Source: Micrococcales bacterium
GTDB taxonomy: Bacteria > Actinomycetota > Actinomycetes > Actinomycetales > Microbacteriaceae
Reading direction: 5' to 3'
DNA length: 64,000 nt
Assembly (NCBI GenBank): GCA_016212425.1
Contig: JACRGJ010000101.1
Location: 1 to 64,000 of the forward strand
Under the pieces are notes generated by a model that worked only from the letters and a program-made list of their open reading frames with translations, was not told the origin of the DNA and ran no database searches. The translations under genes were made by a program, and so were the position numbers. Of the stretch, positions 58,198-64,000 are shown in pieces (position 1 is the stretch's first letter; every line of letters starts with the position of its first letter).

Positions 58198-59014
58198 CAC
58201 GCGCACCGCGGCGCGGGGCAGGCTCCCGCGGAGTGGACCCGAGGGGGTCCGGCGCGAGCGGGGCGGACCCGAGCGGGGCGGACCCGAGCGGGGCGGACCC
58301 GAGAGGGCCCGGCGCGGGGGAGGCAGGCACGTGCCGAACGGGCCCGAGCAGCGAGGGCAGGCGACGGTCGAGCACGATCACGATGACCCCGAGCACCGCG
58401 GCGAGCACCAGCACGAGCAGCGAGTTGCGAATCGCCGGGCCGTAGCCGAGACGGGTGACATCGAGGAAGGGGTAGGGGTACCAGCCGCGCAGCGCGCCGT
58501 GCACGAAGGTGTACACCAGCCACGCAACCGGCCACACGAAGACCCAGGCGAGCGTCGACCAGCGCAGCTGCTGCCGCGGACCGAACACCAGCCAGGCGGC
58601 CAGGGTGAGCCAGGGGGAGACGTAGTGGAAGCCGATGGTCTCTACCAGGGTCCAGCCGGTGCGCTGCACCAAAGGGGCGAGCACGATGGCGTACACCAGG
58701 CCCGTGACGATGATGCTGAGCAGGGCATCCAGCCAGATCACCTGCCAGACCGGCCCGTCCCGGAGCGGACGCACGATGAGGAGGATCGCGACCACGAGCA
58801 CGATCAGGTTGCTGTCGATCGTGAAGTAGCTGACCAGCCGCTCAAGTCGGACGGCAACGCTCAGCGATTCGGCATCCGTCGCGTTCGCGCCAGCACTCCC
58901 GCTGAACAGCAGGGTGAACTCGATGACGAATGAGAGCGCGATCACCGCCGCGAGCGCCCCGTAGACCAGACGGCTCGCGGCGATGGATCTTCGCGTGGCG
59001 GCCTCGTGCGTCAT
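58187..59014 (-). CDS. Pr6Pr family membrane protein
   Basis: A 275-residue protein with six transmembrane helices (VYGALAAVIALSFVIEFTLL; DSNLIVLVVAILLIV; IIVTGLVYAIVLAPLV; GFHYVSPWLTLAAWLVFGP; LAWVFVWPVAWLVYTFVHGA; NSLLVLVLAAVLGVIVIVL) as in the Pr6Pr family; function unknown. The C-terminus after the last helix is low-complexity: three LGSAP units from a 15-bp tandem repeat (about 58255-58305), then variants. ATG at 59014. Confidence 0.82.
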   Translation of the reverse strand: MTHEAATRRSIAASRLVYGALAAVIALSFVIEFTLLFSGSAGANATDAESLSVAVRLERLVSYFTIDSNLIVLVVAILLIVRPLRDGPVWQVIWLDALLSIIVTGLVYAIVLAPLVQRTGWTLVETIGFHYVSPWLTLAAWLVFGPRQQLRWSTLAWVFVWPVAWLVYTFVHGALRGWYPYPFLDVTRLGYGPAIRNSLLVLVLAAVLGVIVIVLDRRLPSLLGPVRHVPASPAPGPLGSAPLGSAPLGSAPLAPDPLGSTPREPAPRRGARVIR

Positions 59015-59130
59015 CGGCCCAGTGTGCACCGCGCGAAGCCGGTCCTGCTTCTCCCCTTCCGCCCCGTTGCTCGACGCTGACGGGACGGATCTTCTCGCCG
59101 CGGGCACGGAGGTACCGCCTCCGCGCTGGG

Positions 59131-59136
59131 TAGGCT
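59131..59136 (+). promoter_or_regulatory. Leaderless-type -10 element of the FAH-family gene
   Basis: TAGGCT, 7 bp before the GTG at 59144. Confidence 0.55.
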
Positions 59137-59143
59137 CGACGGC

Positions 59144-59917
59144 GTGAGAGTCGCACGCTTCTCGGTGGACGGGGCCGACCCCCGGTTCGGGATCGTGGAC
59201 GACGAGGACCTCGTGGTGCTGCGCGCCGATCCGATCTTCGCGGGCTACGACACCACCGGGGAGCGGGTTCCCCTGGCGGAGGCGCGGCTGCTCGCGCCGG
59301 TGATCCCGCGGTCGAAGGTGGTCTGCGTCGGCATGAACTACGCCGCGCACGCCGCGACGATGGGGTACGACGAGCGGACCGATCCGCTCATCTTCCTCAA
59401 GCCCAACACGGCCGTGGTGGGCCCGGGCGATCCGATCCGCATCCCGCCCGTCGAGGGACGCATCACCCACGAGGGCGAGCTGGCGATCGTCATCGGGCGC
59501 GTGGGCAAGCAGGTGAAAGCCGCCGACTGGCGCTCCATCGTCTTCGGCTACACCATCGCGAACGACGTCTCCGCCCGCGACGAGATGTTCAAGGACGGGC
59601 AGTGGGCGCGCGCGAAGGGCTTCGACAGCTTCTGCCCGCTCGGCCCGTGGATCGAGACCGACCTCGACGTCGATGCGCTCGAGATCCGCACCTACGTCTC
59701 GGGTGAGCCCCGCCGTGAGGGCAACACCCGCGACATGGTGCACAAGCTCCCCGAGCTGATCGAGTACATCAGCGACGTGTGGACGCTGCTGCCGGGCGAC
59801 GTCATCATCACCGGCACCCCGGACGGGCTGGGCGGATTCCACGCGGGCGACACGGTCGACATCGACATCGAGGGCATCGGTCGCCTCTCCAATCCGGCCG
59901 TCGACCGCGACGCGTGA
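59144..59917 (+). CDS. Fumarylacetoacetate hydrolase family protein
   Basis: A 257-residue FAH-fold hydrolase/isomerase. KVVCVGMNYAAHAATMG, FLKPNTAVVGPGDPIRIPP, the metal site GRITHEGELAIVIGR (Glu residues), ANDVSARDEMF and GDVIITGTPDGLGGFHAGDTV are all present. FAH enzymes cleave C-C bonds of beta-keto or acylpyruvate compounds; some act as oxaloacetate decarboxylases. The substrate here is unknown. In related genomes it commonly stands between ilvE and gltX. Confidence 0.88.
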   Translation: MRVARFSVDGADPRFGIVDDEDLVVLRADPIFAGYDTTGERVPLAEARLLAPVIPRSKVVCVGMNYAAHAATMGYDERTDPLIFLKPNTAVVGPGDPIRIPPVEGRITHEGELAIVIGRVGKQVKAADWRSIVFGYTIANDVSARDEMFKDGQWARAKGFDSFCPLGPWIETDLDVDALEIRTYVSGEPRREGNTRDMVHKLPELIEYISDVWTLLPGDVIITGTPDGLGGFHAGDTVDIDIEGIGRLSNPAVDRDA

Positions 59918-60006
59918 GCGCGCCCGTCGTCCGCGCGTGCGTCGTTCGCGATGCGTGACCGCGCTCGCGCGAGCGGCCGGAAGGTGCCTTGCGGGGGGCC
60001 GAGCGC

Positions 60007-61005
60007 GTGAGGCCCGTCGTGCCGGGCCTCGCTGTGGCGGCGCTCGGTTCGGCGCTCGGCTGGACCCTGCACGCCGTCGTCCCCGCGGTCCCGTGGCTCA
60101 CCGCCGCTCTCCTGCTCGGGATCGCTGCGGGATGCGTGCCCGCGCTCCGTCCCGCCCTCGACGGGACGCTGAAGCCCGGTCTCGGGATCGCCGCGCGGAG
60201 GGTGCTCCGCCTGGGCATCGTGCTTCTCGGGCTGGCGCTCTCCCTCACCGACATCGCCGCCCTCGGCTGGCGCACCATCCTGGCCCTCGTCGTCCTCGTG
60301 GCTGTGGCGTTCGGCCTCACCTGGGCGATCGGGAGGGCGCTGCGGTTGCCGGGAGACGAGCCGGTGCTCCTCGCCGCGGGATTCTCGATCTGCGGAGTCT
60401 CGGCGATCGGCGCGATGGGTGCGGCGCGGCGCTCCCCGAGCGCGGATGCCGCGGCGCCGACCGCTCTCGTGACCCTCTACGGCACCCTCGCCATCGTCGT
60501 GCTGCCGCTGCTCGCCGCGCCCCTGGGGCTCGCCGGGCCGGAATACGGCCGCTGGGTCGGCGCGAGCGTGCACGACGTCGGCCAGGTGGTTGCCACGGCG
60601 GGCTCCGCCGGCTCCGCTGCGCTCGCGGTCGCCGTGCTCGTCAAGCTCACGCGAGTGCTGATGCTCGCCCCGATGGTCGCGGTCGCGTCGGTGCGGACGC
60701 GTCGGCGGATGCGCCCGGGTGCGGGGGCGGGCGGTTCGGACGCCCGTCCGCCCGTGGTGCCGCTCTTCATCCTCGGCTTCGTCGTGCTCGTTCTGCTGCG
60801 CACCGCAGTGCCGCTTCCCGCCGCGGTGCTGGCGACGGCATCCGTCGTGCAGTCCGCGCTGCTGGCGACCGCGCTCGCCGCGATCGGGGCCGGGCTGCGC
60901 CTGGAGCGGATCGTCCACTCCGGCGGGCGCGCCCTCGCCGCGGGTGCGCTGTCGTGGGCGGCGATCCTCGCCCTCGCCTACGTGACGGTGCTGGTCGCGA
61001 GCTGA
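60007..61005 (+). CDS. YeiH/UPF0324-type putative sulfate exporter
   Basis: A 332-residue protein with about ten transmembrane helices and the family signatures GLGIAARRVLRLGIVLLGLALSLTDI, FSICGVSAIGAMG and GRWVGASVHDVGQVVATAG. The GTG at 60007 is used; a TTG at 59989 has the better Shine-Dalgarno (GGAAGG) and would add six residues. Transport of sulfate or another anion is presumed from annotation of the family, not proven. Confidence 0.82.
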   Translation: MRPVVPGLAVAALGSALGWTLHAVVPAVPWLTAALLLGIAAGCVPALRPALDGTLKPGLGIAARRVLRLGIVLLGLALSLTDIAALGWRTILALVVLVAVAFGLTWAIGRALRLPGDEPVLLAAGFSICGVSAIGAMGAARRSPSADAAAPTALVTLYGTLAIVVLPLLAAPLGLAGPEYGRWVGASVHDVGQVVATAGSAGSAALAVAVLVKLTRVLMLAPMVAVASVRTRRRMRPGAGAGGSDARPPVVPLFILGFVVLVLLRTAVPLPAAVLATASVVQSALLATALAAIGAGLRLERIVHSGGRALAAGALSWAAILALAYVTVLVAS

Positions 61006-61045
61006 GGCGCCCCGCCAGGTCTGCGCGTGCTGTCAGGATGGCCTC

Positions 61046-61903
61046 GTGGTCGCGGTGCTCGGGTTCGTCAGCGCCGTGCTGTTCGGGGCATCGGACTTCT
61101 TCGGCGGGCTCGCCGCCAAGAGGGCGCCGGCGATCGCAGTCGCCGGGTCGGCGAACGTCGTCGCGGCAGCGGTCGTGGCCGTCGCGGTCGCGGCCACCGG
61201 GCCGATCTGGTCGTCGTCGGCGGTGCTCTGGGGGATCGTCGCGGGAGTCGGCGGAGCGATCGGCACGGCAGGCCTGTACGCGGTGCTCGCGATCGGGCCG
61301 ATGAGCGTGCTCTCGCCCACTGTGGCGGCCCTCTACGCCCTTCTCCCGGCGGCGGTCGGGATCGCCCTCGGGGAACGCCTCGCGCCGCTCGGCTACGCCG
61401 CGCTCGTGGTGGTCTTCGTGGCGGGGATGCTGCTGGCCGTCACACGGGAGACGGGTGGCGCGCGGGTGCGCCCCCGGGTGCTCGCTCTCGCGGTGGTCGC
61501 CGGCGTCGGCTTCGCGGGCTACATCATCGCGATCGACCGTGCTCCGGACGCGTCGGGTCTGATCCCGTTGCTCGTCGAGCTCGTCGTGGGAGCGCTGCTC
61601 TTCGTACCGCTGGTGCTGGCGCGGGAGATGCGCTCACCCGGGTCGGTGACCGGGGCGCTGCGCACCCAATCCGTGCTGATGCAGATCCTCGGATGCGGTG
61701 TGCTCATGGCCGTCGGCACCATCCTCCTCGTCCTCGGGCTGCAACTCGGCGATCTGGCGGTGATGAGCGTCCTCAACTCCCTGTATCCCCTCGGCACCGT
61801 GGCCCTGGCGATGATCGTGCTGCGGGAGCGTCTGACGGCGGTGCAGGGGATCGGCATCGTGCTGGCCCTGGCCGGGTCGATCACGATCGGCCTGTCCGCG
61901 TGA
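61046..61903 (+). CDS. EamA/DMT-family transporter
   Basis: A 285-residue protein with ten transmembrane helices in two EamA halves (GFVSAVLFGASDFFGGLAAKRAP at the start, VMSVLNSLYPLGTVALAMIVLRERLTAVQGIGIVLALAGS at the end, the latter the usual EamA terminal helices). Substrates of the family include amino acids, metabolites and drugs; none can be chosen here. GTG start; three in-frame TGA codons stand at 15-bp spacing from its 3' end. Confidence 0.85.
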   Translation: MVAVLGFVSAVLFGASDFFGGLAAKRAPAIAVAGSANVVAAAVVAVAVAATGPIWSSSAVLWGIVAGVGGAIGTAGLYAVLAIGPMSVLSPTVAALYALLPAAVGIALGERLAPLGYAALVVVFVAGMLLAVTRETGGARVRPRVLALAVVAGVGFAGYIIAIDRAPDASGLIPLLVELVVGALLFVPLVLAREMRSPGSVTGALRTQSVLMQILGCGVLMAVGTILLVLGLQLGDLAVMSVLNSLYPLGTVALAMIVLRERLTAVQGIGIVLALAGSITIGLSA

Positions 61904-61951
61904 CCGCCGACCGCGTGACCGCCGACCGCGTGACCGCGTGTCCGCGTGACC
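61897..61951. repeat. 15-bp tandem repeat at the 3' end of the EamA gene
   Basis: CGCGTGACCGCCGAC at 61897-61911 and again at 61912-61926, then a third partial copy and a further CGCGTGACC at 61943-61951. Each full copy contains TGA in the gene's frame, giving three consecutive stops. Confidence 0.8.
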
Positions 61952-62147
61952 CTTCGGTCGAGCGCACAACCGAGGCGACCGCTGACCGCAGGACCTCCTG
62001 ACCTCCTGACCGCTCGGACGCGTCGACCGGGTGACCCGAGGCGACGCGACCGGATGCCGACTCCTCCCCAGGCGGTGCGGGCGCGGAGTTCTCCACGGAT
62101 CCGTGGATTCCGGCCGAGGTGCGGCACTTGGCGAGGACCGTGGCTGC

Positions 62148-62588
62148 ATGACCATCCCCTCCCCGACCGATGCGGGACCGCTGCTGACCGACGAGGACGT
62201 GCTCGACCGGGTCGTGCTGCTCGTCGACCGCGCATTCCGGCGCCAACTCTGGCTCTTGCTCCTCGACGGCGACGGCGTCCAACTGCCCGTGCTGCCGAGG
62301 ATCGACCTCCCGGCGCGGCCTGATCCGCGCCTTCTGAGGGTCCTGCCCGATCGGCTCGACGTCCTCGTTCAGGAGACCGAGTCGGCCGAGCTGGTGCTCG
62401 TCTACGAGCGGCCGGGTCGGACGAAGCTGACGTGGGCGGACCGCGAGTGGCTCGGCGCCCTCGTGGCCGGCTGCGCCGGAAGGAGCATCCGGCTCCGCGG
62501 GCCCGTCTTCGCCCACACTCACGGGGTGCGCTGGGTCGGCCCGGAGGACCTGGCCGGACCGGCGGCCGGCCGAGGCCACCCGCCCTAG
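62148..62588 (+). CDS. Hypothetical protein upstream of gltX
   Basis: A 146-residue soluble protein, mostly predicted helical with short strands ([74 protein letters not shown]). Unknown family, but such proteins are common next to gltX in Microbacteriaceae. ATG at 62148 starts the recognisable part; the frame is open to 62031. Ends TAG, 11 bp before gltX. Confidence 0.65.
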   Translation: MTIPSPTDAGPLLTDEDVLDRVVLLVDRAFRRQLWLLLLDGDGVQLPVLPRIDLPARPDPRLLRVLPDRLDVLVQETESAELVLVYERPGRTKLTWADREWLGALVAGCAGRSIRLRGPVFAHTHGVRWVGPEDLAGPAAGRGHPP

Positions 62589-62591
62589 GCT
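62586..62591 (+). promoter_or_regulatory. Leaderless-type -10 element of gltX
   Basis: TAGGCT, overlapping the stop of the preceding gene, 8 bp before the gltX ATG. Confidence 0.5.
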
Positions 62592-62599
62592 GGGGGCCG

Positions 62600-64000
62600 A
62601 TGTCCGAGCTCCCCTTCACGACCGCGTCCGGGCCCGACACGAAGGTGCGCTTCTGCCCCTCGCCCACCGGCACTCCCCACGTGGGGATGGTGCGCACGGC
62701 GCTGTTCAACTGGGCGTATGCCCGCCACACGGGCGGTCGCATGGTGTTCCGGGTCGAGGACACGGATGCCGCGCGCGACAGCGAGGAGAGCTACCTGCAG
62801 CTGGTGGATGCGCTCCGCTGGCTCGGGCTCGACTGGGACGAGGGCGTGGAGACGGGCGGTCCGGACGGGCCGTATCGGCAGTCGGAGCGCTCGGAGATCT
62901 ACGCCGATGTCGTGCAGCGGCTGCGGGACGCCGGGCACCTCTACGAGAGCTACGTCACCCCCGAGGAGATGGCGGAGCGGAACCGCGCCGCCGGCCGTGA
63001 CCCGCGGCAGGGCTACGACGGCCACGAACGCGAGCTCACCGCCCAGCAGCGGGACGCCTTCCGGACCGAGGGACGGGTGCCGTCCCTGCGGCTGCGGGTG
63101 CCGGAGGTGGACCTCTCGTTCGACGACCTCATCCGCGGGCCGATCTCTTTCCCCGCGGGCGGCACGAGTGACTTCGTGGTGGTACGTCCGAACGGGGCTC
63201 CGCTGTACACGTTGACGAATCCGGTGGATGACGCGCTGATGGGGGTGACTCACGTGCTACGCGGGGAGGACATCCTCTCCTCGACCCCGCGGCAGATCGC
63301 CCTCTACCTGGCTCTGATCGACATCGGCGCAGCGACCGCGATCCCGCGCTTCGCGCATCTGCCGCTGGTGCTGGGGGAGGGCAGCCGCAAGCTCTCGAAG
63401 CGCGATCCCGAGTCGAACCTGTTCCACCATCGCGATCGCGGATTCGTGCCCGAGGGGCTCGTCAACTACCTCGCCCTGCTCGGCTGGTCGATCGCCGCCG
63501 ACCGCGACGTGTTCTCCCGCGCCGAGCTCGTGACCGCGTTCGACATCGCCGACGTGAACCCGAACCCTGCGCGCTTCGATCAGAAGAAGGCGGACGCGAT
63601 CAACGGCGACCACATCCGGCTGCTGGAGCGGGACGACTTCGCCGAGCGGATCGTGCCCTACCTCGCCGGGGTCGTCGAGAACCCGCCCACACCCGGGCAG
63701 GCGGCGGTGCTGCGCGAGGCGGCTCCGCTGATCCAGGAGCGGATCTCGGTGCTGTCGGAGGCGCGCGGCATGCTGGCGTTCCTCTTCACGTCGGACGACG
63801 AGCTCGCGTACGAAGAGGACGCGCTGCCGAAGGACCGGGCGGAAGGTCGCCGGGTGCTCGAAGCGTCGGTGGCGGCCCTCGAGCCGCTGACCGAGTTCGG
63901 TCACGACGAGATCGAGACCGCGTTGCGGGCGGCGCTGCTGACGCCGTCCGAGGACGGCGGCGCCGGGCTGAAGCCCCGGACCGCGTTCGGGCCGCTGCGC
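62600..64000 (+). CDS. gltX: Glutamyl-tRNA synthetase (5' part, runs off the right edge)
   Basis: 467 codons present, open to the window end. The class I HIGH motif appears as [11 protein letters not shown] (about residue 26), the glutamate site as [14 protein letters not shown], the KMSKS motif as GSRKLSKRD (about residue 262), and the anticodon-binding region follows. No cysteine-rich zinc site in the connective region. It charges tRNA-Glu (and probably misacylates tRNA-Gln, as usual in actinobacteria lacking glnS; inference). Confidence 0.95.
   Translation, partial: MSELPFTTASGPDTKVRFCPSPTGTPHVGMVRTALFNWAYARHTGGRMVFRVEDTDAARDSEESYLQLVDALRWLGLDWDEGVETGGPDGPYRQSERSEIYADVVQRLRDAGHLYESYVTPEEMAERNRAAGRDPRQGYDGHERELTAQQRDAFRTEGRVPSLRLRVPEVDLSFDDLIRGPISFPAGGTSDFVVVRPNGAPLYTLTNPVDDALMGVTHVLRGEDILSSTPRQIALYLALIDIGAATAIPRFAHLPLVLGEGSRKLSKRDPESNLFHHRDRGFVPEGLVNYLALLGWSIAADRDVFSRAELVTAFDIADVNPNPARFDQKKADAINGDHIRLLERDDFAERIVPYLAGVVENPPTPGQAAVLREAAPLIQERISVLSEARGMLAFLFTSDDELAYEEDALPKDRAEGRRVLEASVAALEPLTEFGHDEIETALRAALLTPSEDGGAGLKPRTAFGPLR

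Overview
The window is chromosomal DNA of a very GC-rich actinobacterium, most likely of the family Microbacteriaceae and probably Microbacterium or a close relative. The evidence is codon use (frequent GGATGCC/GGATGCG strings, GTG starts, mostly TGA stops), the actinobacterial genes mtrA-mtrB-lpqB, a WhiB1-like regulator, lsr2 and a DUF4350/DUF4129/MoxR cluster, and many promoters of the form TANNNT followed 6-8 bases later by a start codon. Genus level is an inference. No rRNA genes, CRISPR array, prophage or intact insertion sequence was seen; one tRNA (Lys, anticodon CTT) is present.

Layout. Positions 1-3436 (minus) hold a membrane protein, DUF4129, DUF4350 and the 5' end of a MoxR ATPase. 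Positions 3646-12215 (plus) carry mtrA-mtrB-lpqB-comF-hpf-secA, the same order as the Mycobacterium tuberculosis Rv3246c-Rv3240c block. Positions 12283-18594 hold an F420-type oxidoreductase, a SecA-linked Rv3235-family protein, a HTH / SAF-domain / MinD-like ATPase group, and pdtaS beside whiB1, also neighbours in M. tuberculosis. Positions 18800-25060 hold an ABC-2 exporter, a peroxiredoxin, tRNA-Lys and a lipid-linked sugar transfer module (gtrA, polyprenol-phosphate mannosyltransferase, GT39). Then come a two-component system and lsr2 (25156-27800).

Positions 27982-35901 look like one catabolic island: a D-amino-acid dehydratase-like enzyme, an ethanolamine permease, and a plus-strand operon of glutamine-synthetase-like ligase, gamma-glutamyl hydrolase, aldehyde dehydrogenase, short-chain dehydrogenase and FadR-type regulator. 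Together they can be read as a complete gamma-glutamylation route from ethanolamine to glycine without a microcompartment. Positions 35924-42748 hold small membrane proteins, an SLC13-type transporter, otsA/otsB for trehalose and an MMPL exporter.

Positions 42815-55210 are mainly amino-acid biosynthesis: ilvD, ilvB, ilvN, ilvC, serA, leuB and ilvE, with mtlD and small membrane genes between. ilvC is broken by an in-frame TAG at codon 155 although the reading frame is otherwise perfect. Positions 55238-58197 form a small accessory insert: a VapBC-type toxin-antitoxin pair with a dyad operator, a frameshifted C-terminal relic of a type ISP restriction-modification enzyme, and a DUF222/HNH endonuclease gene under a perfect LexA (SOS) box, also interrupted by a TAG. 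Ordinary genes resume with a Pr6Pr membrane protein, an FAH-family hydrolase, two transporters and the start of gltX.

Non-gene structure: a roughly 70-bp palindromic element built on GACAACAGCTGTTGTC occurs three times between genes; several genes carry short tandem duplications that start at their own stop codon; and a strikingly regular leaderless-promoter layout is seen at about a dozen genes.
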